Below are positions 1 through 9,145 of a stretch of DNA of 13,008 nucleotides, in pieces. The notes beneath the pieces were generated by a model. The model saw only the letters and a list, made by a program, of their open reading frames with translations, was not told where the DNA came from and searched no databases. Numbering within the stretch: the stretch's first letter is position 1; each line of letters opens with the position of its first letter. Source of the DNA: LMUY01 sp964246185 (lineage in GTDB: Bacteria; Pseudomonadota; Alphaproteobacteria; Acetobacterales; Acetobacteraceae); contig CAXTPP010000100.1 in NCBI GenBank assembly GCA_964246185.1, forward strand, positions 1 to 13,008. The letters are read 5' to 3'. A program made the position numbers and the translations under genes.

Positions 1-1925
<1,925 letters not shown>

Positions 1926-1943
1926 CGATGCGACTCCCTGCCC

Positions 1944-2065
1944 AAGCAAGGCTGGGCCCTGCCCAGACCCGCCAAAGGCCTGAGGCCTTTGGAAACCGTT
2001 TATATAAACGGATTACAGAGGCTTGCCTTTGGCGGAGTCCAGAGGCAGAGCCTCTGGCCTTGCTT
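1944..2065. repeat. ~120-bp structured dispersed repeat, copy 1
   Basis: The ends are short inverted repeats (AAGCAAGGC ... GCCTTGCTT). Inside are consecutive hairpins: CTGGGC/GCCCAG at 1952-1966; CCAAAGGCCT/AGGCCTTTGG at 1972-1992; a perfect 16-bp palindrome CCGTTTATATAAACGG at 1996-2011; and CCAGAGGC/GCCTCTGG at 2039-2057. A second copy in the same orientation lies at 4765-4887. The element fills nearly the whole gap between the oxoprolinase start and the flippase stop, and its right end overlaps the flippase TAA. No transposase gene and no clear target duplication are seen. It behaves like a MITE or REP-like non-autonomous element; that class is inferred. Confidence 0.85.
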
Positions 2066-3533
2066 AGCGGAAAGCATGGCGCGCCGTCGCCACCTCGCGC
2101 AGCAGGGCAATCCCGGCCGGGAAGCAGAGCAGGGACATCCCGCCCGCGACGTAGATCGCGGCGAGGCTGGCCAGCAGCTGCACGGCCGCGCCCGGCATCG
2201 GCAACCATCCTGCGGACCAGTGCGCCACCGCCGTCCCGACCGCGGTGCACAGCAGGATCGGGTAGGTGCCGAGCGCCACGTCCCGCAGGCTGACGGCGCC
2301 TTTGCGCGTCGCTCCCCACACCATGCTGCCCTGCACCAGGGGGGACATCACGGCGTAGGCGACGGCGACGCCCACGACGCCCCAGGGCAGGCCGGCAACC
2401 AAGGTTGCCAAGCTCAACCCGGTCCGGATGCAGGCCCACCGAAGCTGCGCCTGCACCCGCGCCTGGCTGACGAACAGCCAGGACGCGCTGATGCCGTAGG
2501 GGACGAGGATCGCCGACAGGCACAGCCAGGCCACCACGGGGGCGGCGTCCACCCATTGCGGGCCGAGCACGGCAGGCACCAGCGTGCCCGCCAGCAACGC
2601 GCCGCACGCGAAGCCGGGGACGGTCGCGATCAGCAGGCCGCGCAGCATCCCCAGGTAGGCGCGGCGATACTCCGCCGGCCTGTCCTGCAAGCGGGACAGC
2701 AATCCCGTTGCGACCCGGGCGAGCGGCATGCTAAGCTGCCACATTGGAGTGACGATCAATTTCATCGAACGATCATAGAAACCAAGGCTGACAGGACCCG
2801 ACACCGCCCCGATCAGCACGCTGTCCAGGTTGCCGCCCGCGTAGGTCAATAGGTTGTAGCCGGTCAGGTGAGCGCCGAAGCCCAGCATGGCGCGCACGCC
2901 GCCGGCCCGCGCCGGACGGGAGGGCCGCCACCCCGACAGCAAGGACGCCAGGACCGCGATGACCACGAGGTTGCTGGCCTGCATGACGACCAGGGACCAG
3001 TAACCGAACCCGGCGAGCGCGCCGCCGACCCCTGACGACACCGCGACCAGCAGGCAGGCCACGTCGATCGCGGCCATGGCTGCGAACCGCATCCGGCGCG
3101 CCATCACCGCCATCTGCTGCGACGCGACGCCGTTCAGCACGAGCAGGGCGGCGAACACGTCCAGCACGGCAGTCAGCCGCGGTTCGCCATACAGCAGGGC
3201 GATGCCCGGCGCCGCGGCCAGCATCAGCAGGGCGAGGACGGCGTTGACGAGGATGCTGAGCCAGAACAGCAGCGACAGGTCGGCATGGGTCAGCGCCGGG
3301 CGCTGGATGACGGCCTGAGCCAAGCCGAGTTCGCCGACGGTCTGAGCCAACGCCAGCACCGGAACCGCCATGGCGACCAGGCCGAAATCCGCTGGGACCA
3401 GCAGCCGCGCGAGCAGGATTTGCGACGCGAACTGCAGGACGAACCGCACGGCCTGCGCAGCCAGCGAGAATGCCACGCCCCGGGCGCTTCGACGTTCCAA
3501 GTCCTGCCCAGGGAGGCCGTCTTCAAAAACCAT
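2064..3533 (-). CDS. Wzx-like polysaccharide flippase (MOP superfamily)
   Basis: Predicted inner-membrane flippase that would move lipid-linked glycans to the periplasm. The product is about 490 residues with roughly a dozen hydrophobic segments across its length. The N-terminal block (FASQILLARLLVPADFGLVA, then ELGLAQAVIQRP) is typical of the WzxC / polysaccharide synthesis family. ATG 3533 is chosen; a GTG nine bases upstream (3542) is also in frame and neither has a clear Shine-Dalgarno site. A promoter-like GTGAAA-N18-TATAAT lies just upstream. The gene is divergent from the GNAT gene. Its stop codon overlaps the edge of repeat copy 1, so the native C terminus may have been altered. Family confidence is high, but the substrate is unknown. 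Confidence 0.9.
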   Translation of the reverse strand: MVFEDGLPGQDLERRSARGVAFSLAAQAVRFVLQFASQILLARLLVPADFGLVAMAVPVLALAQTVGELGLAQAVIQRPALTHADLSLLFWLSILVNAVLALLMLAAAPGIALLYGEPRLTAVLDVFAALLVLNGVASQQMAVMARRMRFAAMAAIDVACLLVAVSSGVGGALAGFGYWSLVVMQASNLVVIAVLASLLSGWRPSRPARAGGVRAMLGFGAHLTGYNLLTYAGGNLDSVLIGAVSGPVSLGFYDRSMKLIVTPMWQLSMPLARVATGLLSRLQDRPAEYRRAYLGMLRGLLIATVPGFACGALLAGTLVPAVLGPQWVDAAPVVAWLCLSAILVPYGISASWLFVSQARVQAQLRWACIRTGLSLATLVAGLPWGVVGVAVAYAVMSPLVQGSMVWGATRKGAVSLRDVALGTYPILLCTAVGTAVAHWSAGWLPMPGAAVQLLASLAAIYVAGGMSLLCFPAGIALLREVATARHAFR

Positions 3534-3572
3534 ACCGTTCACGATAAACCGATCATGTCACAAAAATTAAAC

Positions 3573-3601
3573 TTGCGGCGCATTATAACGACATTTATAC
3601 A
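3573..3601 (+). promoter_or_regulatory. possible promoter for the GNAT gene
   Basis: TTGCGG, 17 bp, TATACA, about 70 bp before the GNAT start codon. The match is modest (3/6 and 4/6), but it sits in an AT-rich pocket that contrasts with the surrounding DNA, and it overlaps the promoter facing the other way. Confidence 0.3.
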
Positions 3602-3611
3602 TTTATTTCAC
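3582..3611 (-). promoter_or_regulatory. likely sigma-70-type promoter for the flippase gene
   Basis: On the minus strand, GTGAAA (3611-3606) and a perfect TATAAT (3587-3582) are separated by 18 bp. The expected transcription start near 3575 leaves a leader of about 35-45 nt. It overlaps the weaker rightward promoter, so the two genes may be coordinately controlled. Confidence 0.5.
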
Positions 3612-3671
3612 AATAAGACAGCACCGGCCCGAAGCGGGTCGCTGCCATTCGCCGTTCGATCAAGGATCATC

Positions 3672-4751
3672 ATGGGACTCAGCTTCAGCGATGGCGACGT
3701 GCGGGTGCAGGTCCTCATCGGCCACCGCAGCATCCTCGCGGCGCGCCACCAGATCGACATGCTGCGGGAGCGGAGCGGCCAGACTGACGACGCGATGACC
3801 TCGATGCACCGTTACCTGTCCTGGGCCTCGCTGTGGCGCGAGCTGCCCGTGGCGTTCCTGATGCGCCGGTCCGGCGACCTGCATGGCGCGGCGCTGCTGT
3901 CGTTCCGCCGCAAGCACGGCATTCCCGTGGGGTTGGCGCGGGCGGGCAATTTGGGCGGCCAGGGCGGCGTGATCGCCGCGGCAGCCGACCGGGCGGAGGT
4001 GATGGAGACGGCGTCCCGCGTTCTGTTGCGAAAGCCGTTCGCCCACACCGTGATGCTCTCCACCCTGTGGGCCAACCAGGCGGCCCCCGGGCCTGACCTT
4101 CCGGTCGCCGGCGTGCAGGGCCATTGGCGTTTCCGGGAGGTGCGGCTCCGGCTGGACTTGGGTGGCGGGCTGGAGGCCGTCATGGAGCGGCTCGGCTACA
4201 AGATGCGCCGCAACCTGCGCTACTACCGCCGGCGGGCCGAGAACGAGTTCGGCTGCCGCTTCCTGCCGGCGCTGGACGATGGGCAGAGGCGGCAAGCCGT
4301 CGATGCGCTCTCCGGGCAGGGGCTGTATCCGACCGATCCCAAGCGCGCCCATCAGCTGGAGGCGGCCCTGCTGGCGACGCCGGGCCACTTCGCGATGGGG
4401 CTGCAAGACTCGCAGGGCAGCTGGGTGAGCTACGTCACCGGGTGGCGCGGCCCCAACGGGACATACATCGACTGGCAGCTCAACCGCGAGGACCTCGAGA
4501 GCGCCTCGATCTCGACGGTGATGCGCAGCTACCTCATCGAGCACGAGGCCGAGCGTCAAAGCCCGGCGATCATCTTCGTCGGCGGAACGTCGCCGTTCTG
4601 GAGCCGGGTCTGCGAGCCGGGCGTGTGCGGCGACCTGCTCGCGACCCGCAAGGGCCTGATCGGCTACCTCGCCCGGGAGGTTGCGTGCCGGGTCAGGCCG
4701 GCTGGCCGGCTCGCCAGGTTGCATGCGCGGACGGATCAGGCCGCGGCCTGA
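3672..4751 (+). CDS. GNAT-fold acyltransferase, Acetyltransf_6 (CelD/BcsL)-like
   Basis: Predicted 359-residue cytosolic acyltransferase of the GNAT superfamily. The segment YKMRRNLRYYRRRAENEFG (176-194) resembles the basic helix of the CelD/BcsL and FemAB-like group. The part after residue ~248 (SYVTGWRG, YIDWQLNRED, then the helix STVMRSYLIEHEAE) resembles the GNAT core. Start ATG 3672 has AAGGA five bases upstream; the frame is open further upstream but that region is the AT-rich promoter. Members near glycan genes often modify sugars or peptides, so it may acylate the glycan built by this locus. That is inference; no substrate can be read from the sequence. It is divergent from the flippase gene and followed after 13 bp by repeat copy 2. 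Confidence 0.75.
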   Translation: MGLSFSDGDVRVQVLIGHRSILAARHQIDMLRERSGQTDDAMTSMHRYLSWASLWRELPVAFLMRRSGDLHGAALLSFRRKHGIPVGLARAGNLGGQGGVIAAAADRAEVMETASRVLLRKPFAHTVMLSTLWANQAAPGPDLPVAGVQGHWRFREVRLRLDLGGGLEAVMERLGYKMRRNLRYYRRRAENEFGCRFLPALDDGQRRQAVDALSGQGLYPTDPKRAHQLEAALLATPGHFAMGLQDSQGSWVSYVTGWRGPNGTYIDWQLNREDLESASISTVMRSYLIEHEAERQSPAIIFVGGTSPFWSRVCEPGVCGDLLATRKGLIGYLAREVACRVRPAGRLARLHARTDQAAA

Positions 4752-4764
4752 TGATTTGTTGGAC

Positions 4765-4887
4765 AGCAAGGCTGGGCTTTGCCCAGACCCACCAAAGGCC
4801 AGAGGCCTTTGGAAACCGTTTTACATAAATGGATTCCAAAGGCTCTGCCTGTGGCGGAGTCCGGAGGCAGAGCCTCTGGCCTTGCTT
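4765..4887. repeat. ~120-bp structured dispersed repeat, copy 2
   Basis: Same orientation and layout as copy 1: termini AGCAAGGC ... GCCTTGCT, hairpin CTGGGC/GCCCAG with a changed loop (TTT for CCT), CCAAAGGCC/GGCCTTTGG, CCGTTT/AAATGG and CCGGAGGC/GCCTCTGG. Several differences from copy 1 fall in loops or keep pairing through G-U, which suggests the folded form matters. It is the only sequence of note between the converging GNAT and GT25 genes and may act as a bidirectional transcription end. It has no U-run, so it is not a classical intrinsic terminator. Confidence 0.85.
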
Positions 4888-4913
4888 AACGGCCACCCTC
4901 AAGGCCCGCTGAC

Positions 4914-5678
4914 CTAATGCCGCAGGTTGAACACGCGCTTGTTCACCCCGTCATAGGCGCGCTGCAACCGCCGCAGCTGCCGCACGGCGAAGGGCTGGCC
5001 CACGCGCCGCTGGTCGAGCGAGCGGTCGCCGGCATGGGAGCCGAACTCGTCACCCTGGTTCACCGGGAACGGCCGCACGACGTAGGGAATGATGCCGTTT
5101 TCCCAGAACCGGTCCATCATCTGGTCGATCGGCATGAATATGCGCTCGCCGTAGTCCAACATGCGGGCCGCCGCCTGCCGCCGGATCAGGTATGCGCCGA
5201 CCCCCAGGACGTGGGTTTGCAGCCGGAACAGCCCAGCACCGCCCGGCAGCGCAGCCACCTGGCGGCCGCGGAACCTGGGCGATGGCGGGTCGATCACCCG
5301 GCCGCGCTTGCAGTCCAGGCGGATCACGCCCCAGTCCTTGAACGGGCTGGCGAGCACCCCGCCGATCACGCCGGGGAACCCTGGGTCGATGGTCACGTCG
5401 TCCTCCAGGATCAACGCGGTCTCGATGCCTTCCCGCACCATGCGCTGGTAGATGCGGTAGTGGCTGTGGCAGCAGGCGATCTCGCCGTCCCGCATCTCCA
5501 CGCCGTAGATGCGCCGCGCGCGGGCCGGGTCGTAGGCGGCGCGTTCGTCCGGAGTGAGCGCATGGCCATCCACGGCGGCGACGAACTCGGCCGCCAGGCC
5601 CAGCCGTCCGAGCAGCCCCGTCATGTGCTGCCGCCTTTCGGCCTGGCGCTCGAGGTTGATGACGAAGATTGGCGGCAT
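4914..5678 (-). CDS. glycosyltransferase family 25 (LPS biosynthesis type)
   Basis: Predicted 254-residue cytosolic glycosyltransferase that adds a sugar to an LPS or similar glycan acceptor. It opens with the GT25 signature IFVINLERQAERR (4-16), followed by the DGH segment (38-40), GEIACCHSHYRIYQRM (65-80), the acidic LILEDDVTI (89-97; EDD at 92-94 as metal/nucleotide-sugar site) and MPIDQMMDRFW (182-192). Length fits the family. The frame is open far upstream, but ATG 5678 places the family motif at the N terminus and lies 5 bases after the stop of the epimerase gene. The two are therefore probably co-transcribed and translationally coupled, since there is no strong RBS of its own. Donor and acceptor cannot be told. 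Confidence 0.9.
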   Translation of the reverse strand: MPPIFVINLERQAERRQHMTGLLGRLGLAAEFVAAVDGHALTPDERAAYDPARARRIYGVEMRDGEIACCHSHYRIYQRMVREGIETALILEDDVTIDPGFPGVIGGVLASPFKDWGVIRLDCKRGRVIDPPSPRFRGRQVAALPGGAGLFRLQTHVLGVGAYLIRRQAAARMLDYGERIFMPIDQMMDRFWENGIIPYVVRPFPVNQGDEFGSHAGDRSLDQRRVGQPFAVRQLRRLQRAYDGVNKRVFNLRH

Positions 5679-5683
5679 GGCCG

Positions 5684-6745
5684 TCAAGGCGCACGGCCCT
5701 CCGCGGCGGCATGGATCTCGCCGATGGTGTCGCTGATGCCGCGGGTGATGCGCCAGGCGGGATAGTGCTGCTGGAAGCGGCTGGTGTCGCTGACCCACCA
5801 GATATGGTCGCCGGCCCGGTTCTCGTCGCGGTAGCTGCGCTGCATCGGCCGCCCGGTCAGGCGCTCCGCCTCGGCGATCGCCTCCAGCATGCTGCAGTTC
5901 GCCGCCCGCCCGCCGCCCATGTTGTACACCTCGCCGGCGCCGGGCTGCTCGAAGAAGTGCCAGAAGGCGTTGACCAAATCCCAGGAATGGATGTTGTCCC
6001 GCACCTGCTTCCCCTTGTAGCCGATCACCGTATAGGGCTCGCCGCTGACCGCGCACTTGACCAGGTAGGAGAGGAAGCCGTGCAGCATCGCGCCGGCCTG
6101 CCCCGGCCCGGTGATGCAGCCGCAGCGGAAGCAGGCGGTGCGCATGCCGAAGTAGCGCCCGTATTCCTGCACCATCAGGTCGGCCGCGCACTTGGACACG
6201 CCGAACAGGCTGTGCATCGCGGCGTCGATGCTCATCGACTCGTCCACGCCGCAGAATTGCGGGTGGGAGACGGGCAGCTCCCACCGGGTTTCGGCCTCAA
6301 TGAACGGCAGGCGGTTCGGCGTGTCGCCATAGACCTTGTTGGTGCTGCAGAACACGAACGCGGCATCGGGGCAGTGACGCCGTGTGGCCTCCAGCAGGTT
6401 CAGCGTGCCGGCGGCGTTGATGGAGAAGTCCATCGCCGGGTCATTGGCGGCCCAGTCGTGCGACGGCTGCGCGGCGGCGTGGACGACCAGGGATATGGCT
6501 GCGCCATGCCGGGCGAAGGCCTGCCCGATGGCGGCCTGGTCGCGGATGTCGGCATCGAGATGGACGTAGCCGGGGATGCCGTGCTCCAGCGCCGCCCAGG
6601 CCTGCCGCGTGCTGGCCGCGCCGCCGAACAGCCGGGCGCGCGTGTCGTTGTCGATGCCGACCACGTCCAGGCCCTTGCCGGCCAGGAAGCGCACGGCTTC
6701 GGAGCCGACCAGCCCGCCCGCGCCGGTGACGATCGCCACGCTCAT
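5684..6745 (-). CDS. NAD-dependent nucleotide-sugar epimerase (extended SDR, CDP-paratose/tyvelose 2-epimerase-like)
   Basis: Predicted 353-residue cytosolic extended SDR that would convert a nucleotide sugar to an epimer for surface glycan assembly. The Rossmann motif TGAGGLVG is at 7-14 and an acidic NAD-ribose residue at D32. STNKVYGD (134-141), DESMSID (168-174) and GYKGKQVRDNIHSWDL (242-257) resemble the CDP-paratose 2-epimerase branch, as does YNMGGGRAANCSMLEAI (274-290). At the usual YxxxK site the sequence is FGVSK (181-185): Phe replaces the catalytic Tyr. I recall the same in close relatives, so it may define a subgroup. ATG 6745 starts right at the Rossmann strand, with a purine-rich GGCAGG upstream. 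It is second in a leftward set after the GT9 gene and directly before GT25. Confidence 0.88.
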   Translation of the reverse strand: MSVAIVTGAGGLVGSEAVRFLAGKGLDVVGIDNDTRARLFGGAASTRQAWAALEHGIPGYVHLDADIRDQAAIGQAFARHGAAISLVVHAAAQPSHDWAANDPAMDFSINAAGTLNLLEATRRHCPDAAFVFCSTNKVYGDTPNRLPFIEAETRWELPVSHPQFCGVDESMSIDAAMHSLFGVSKCAADLMVQEYGRYFGMRTACFRCGCITGPGQAGAMLHGFLSYLVKCAVSGEPYTVIGYKGKQVRDNIHSWDLVNAFWHFFEQPGAGEVYNMGGGRAANCSMLEAIAEAERLTGRPMQRSYRDENRAGDHIWWVSDTSRFQQHYPAWRITRGISDTIGEIHAAAEGRAP

Positions 6746-6996
6746 GCTGCGCGCCTGCCGCCAATGCGCCTGTTGCTTACGGAGGGGGTCACGCACGGGC
6801 ATCCTTGAGATGAGGGGGAGATGAGGCGGGTTGGGATACCCCCGCGCGGCCCGCACCGTCCAGCCGGCACGCACAAGCTTGCTATTTCGGCCCTGCCGAC
6901 GGAGTTGAGCGCGTGAGACCTTTTCTTGTGCGGCATGGCCCTTGCCTGGCCGCGCCGTTCCCATGGCTTTCGGGCTGGCGATGGTCCGGCGACTGG
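6746..6996. other. 251-bp non-coding gap between the GT9 and epimerase genes
   Basis: No convincing gene. On the minus strand TGGACG-N18-TATCCC (about 6868-6839) could be a weak promoter giving the epimerase/GT25 pair its own transcript. The gap is long for genes in one operon. Confidence 0.4.
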
Positions 6997-7941
6997 CTAG
7001 ACTGCCGCCAGCACGCCCGGACGGACGGCCAGTGCGCCGATCGCCCGCATGACTCGGGCTACCGTGAGGTCGTGCAGGTCCGCCTCCTGCAGCACCGTCG
7101 CCCATTCCCCGCCCGGCCCGCGCGGCGCGGCCTGCTCCCGCACGCTGGCGGCCGAGAACAGCGCGACCGTCGGCGCCCCGACGGAGCAGGCGACGTGCAC
7201 CGGCCCCGTGTCGTTGCCCAGCACGAGCGCGGCATCGGCCGCGAGCGCCGCGATGTCCTGGAACGAGGTCCGGCCCGTCAGGTCCATGGCATCCGGGCAC
7301 AGACCCAGGATGGTCCGGGCCATTCCCGCCTCCGCCGTGCCGCCGATGATGACCGGCTTGATCCCGCTCGCGGCCAGGCGTTGCGCGACCTCGGCATAGC
7401 GCGCGGCCGGCCAGCGCTTGACGTTCCCAAGGCCTGCGCCGCCCGGGACGAGCAGCGCGTAAGGCTCCGTCATGCCGTGCCAGCCGCCTGCGCGGACGAT
7501 CCAGCCCCGCTCGGGCGCTGGCCGTTCGGCAACCCCGGCGAAGGCCAGCTGCTCGCGCTGGCGCTCCACCGTGTGCATGGCGTCCCGCTTGGGGTTGCGG
7601 TGCGGGTGCGAGCAGCCGGCGGCGATGCCCGACCAGGGCGGCCGCCTTGCCAGCCGGTGATAGCGGCCCGACCGCTGGGAGGTTTGCAGGTCATAGACGA
7701 AATCGAAGCGACCGATCGCAGCCGCGGTGCGCCGGATGGCGGGCAGGTTCCACCAGGGCGCCCGCGGGTCGATCAGGATGCCGTCGAACCAGGGGGCCGC
7801 CTTGGCCAGCGCCTCGTAGGGCGGGGTCGTGAGCAGGGTGATGGCATTGGCGGGATGGTGCGCCCGGATGGCGGCGAAGGCGTGGAAGGCGTGGATGAAA
7901 TCGCCGAGCGCGCCGAGCTTGATGACGAGTATCCGCTCCAT
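6997..7941 (-). CDS. glycosyltransferase family 9 (ADP-heptose:LPS heptosyltransferase-like)
   Basis: Predicted 314-residue GT-B enzyme acting at the cytosolic face of the inner membrane, where the family adds heptose or related sugars to LPS core. The N-terminal IL-VIKLGALGDFIHAFHA block (4-21, with D14 in the GDFIH motif) is diagnostic. LLVPGGAGLGNVKRWP (163-178) and LVLGNDTGPVHVACSVGAPTV (239-259) form the C-terminal nucleotide-sugar half. ATG 7941 puts the GT9 motif at residue 4; upstream in-frame codons would add an unrelated leader. GAGG lies 4 bases before the ATG. It is divergent from the GT4 gene across 70 bp. The exact sugar is not readable from sequence. Confidence 0.9.
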   Translation of the reverse strand: MERILVIKLGALGDFIHAFHAFAAIRAHHPANAITLLTTPPYEALAKAAPWFDGILIDPRAPWWNLPAIRRTAAAIGRFDFVYDLQTSQRSGRYHRLARRPPWSGIAAGCSHPHRNPKRDAMHTVERQREQLAFAGVAERPAPERGWIVRAGGWHGMTEPYALLVPGGAGLGNVKRWPAARYAEVAQRLAASGIKPVIIGGTAEAGMARTILGLCPDAMDLTGRTSFQDIAALAADAALVLGNDTGPVHVACSVGAPTVALFSAASVREQAAPRGPGGEWATVLQEADLHDLTVARVMRAIGALAVRPGVLAAV

Positions 7942-8011
7942 GCAGCCTCGCTGGCCCCCAGTGTTCGCCGTCGATCCATAGCAGGTTTCCGCGAAGCGTT
8001 GCAGGCAGTTG
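7942..8011. promoter_or_regulatory. short divergent region between GT9 and GT4 genes
   Basis: Seventy bases separate two divergent starts, so it, or the adjoining coding ends, must hold both promoters. I see no well-matched -35/-10 pair on either strand. Confidence 0.3.
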
Positions 8012-9136
8012 ATGGCTGAGTTGCAAGAAAAGCCTCCGGTCACGATCGTGCTGCCGCACCGCGAGGGCTTCGGCCCATCGACCGCGGGCGCGGTGGCGAT
8101 GGTGGTGCGGCGGCTCGCCGGCGGCCCATCCCGCTACCAGGCCCTCGTGGTCGGGCCGCCTTTCGCCGGGCCGGGCTTTCCTGGCATCGCCTTCCTGCCC
8201 GCCCGTCCGCCGGGGTGGTTGCCGCTGACGCACACCCAGCGCTATGCGGCCAAGCTCGCCTTCGTGCTGGCGCGGACGCCGCTCGGCCTGATCGAGGTGC
8301 ACAACAAGCCGGACGTGGCGCTGTGGCTGGCCCGGCGCTTCCCCCGCCGCCCGGTCAGCCTGTTCCTGCACAACGACCCGCGCACGATGCGCGGCGCGCG
8401 CACCCCCGAGGCGCGTCGCCGCCTGCTGGCCCGCCTGGCGCAGGTCGTCACCGTGTCCGACTACCTGCGGCGCTGCCTGCTGGAGGGCGTGGACGCGCCG
8501 CAGGACGCGCCGCCCGCCGTGCTGCACAACTCGCTGGACCCGGCGGAGCTGCCTGAGGCGCTGCCGCCGCACCGGCGGGACCGGACCATCCTGTTCGCCG
8601 GGCGCTTCGTGGCCGACAAGGGGGCGGACGCGTTCATCGAGGCATGCGCGCTGGCGATGCCGCGTCTGCCTGGCTGGCGGGCGGAGCTGATCGGCGCGGA
8701 CGGGTTCTCGCCGCAATCCCCCGTCACGGACTTCGTCCGGCGTTGGCAGCCCGCGGCGGCGGCGGCGGGTGTCGTGCTGCACGGCTACCGGCCGCACGCC
8801 GAGGTGCTGCAGGCCATGGCACGGGCCGCCATCGTGGTCGTGCCCAGCCGCTGGCAGGAGCCGTTCGGGCTGGTCGCGCTGGAGGCGATGGCGTGCGGCG
8901 CGGCCCTGGCCTGCTCCGGCCGGGGCGGCCTGGCCGAGATCGGCGGCGAGGCCAGCCTCCCGTTCGACCCCGATGACCCGGCGGCCGGCGCTGCCGCGCT
9001 GATGCGCCTGGCCGGGGATGCCAGGTTGCGTGCGGGCCTGTCCACCGCAGGGTCGCGCCGGGTCCAGGACCGGTTTTCCACCGCCGCCGCTATGGCCAGT
9101 TTGGACAGCCTACGCGACCGGGCGGCTTTGTGGTAA
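8012..9136 (+). CDS. glycosyltransferase family 4 (GT-B fold)
   Basis: Predicted 374-residue retaining glycosyltransferase that builds a surface glycan from nucleotide sugars. Seen: an N-terminal half with IEVHNKPD (94-101) and VTVSDYLRR (146-154). The donor-binding half has ILFAGRFVADKGADAFIEA (193-211), VLHGYRP (255-261) and the E-x7-E motif EPFGLVALE (283-291). ATG 8012 is chosen; a TTG directly before it could also start. No strong Shine-Dalgarno site is visible. Only 9 bases separate its stop from the DjlA-like gene, so it probably leads an operon that ends with ampD. The unusual N-terminal stretch PHREGFGPSTAGAVA suggests the acceptor-side glycine loop. Confidence 0.9.
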   Translation: MAELQEKPPVTIVLPHREGFGPSTAGAVAMVVRRLAGGPSRYQALVVGPPFAGPGFPGIAFLPARPPGWLPLTHTQRYAAKLAFVLARTPLGLIEVHNKPDVALWLARRFPRRPVSLFLHNDPRTMRGARTPEARRRLLARLAQVVTVSDYLRRCLLEGVDAPQDAPPAVLHNSLDPAELPEALPPHRRDRTILFAGRFVADKGADAFIEACALAMPRLPGWRAELIGADGFSPQSPVTDFVRRWQPAAAAAGVVLHGYRPHAEVLQAMARAAIVVVPSRWQEPFGLVALEAMACGAALACSGRGGLAEIGGEASLPFDPDDPAAGAAALMRLAGDARLRAGLSTAGSRRVQDRFSTAAAMASLDSLRDRAALW

Positions 9137-9145
9137 GCTCCCGCC

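Noticed and set aside
1944..4887. Possibility that the two repeats are the ends of a transposon or integron
   Set aside because: No transposase or integrase lies between them, the genes inside are an ordinary flippase and acyltransferase, and no target duplication is visible.
4681..4917. Short frames reading through repeat copy 2 on both strands
   Set aside because: The predicted peptides are translations of the repeat hairpins and appear in similar form from copy 1. No separate start signal is seen.
6742..6936. 64-codon minus-strand frame before the epimerase
   Set aside because: It overlaps the epimerase start, has no Shine-Dalgarno site and no recognisable product.
8215..9002. Alternative frames inside the GT4 gene
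   Set aside because: They lack motifs and have the base pattern of shifted frames of a real gene.
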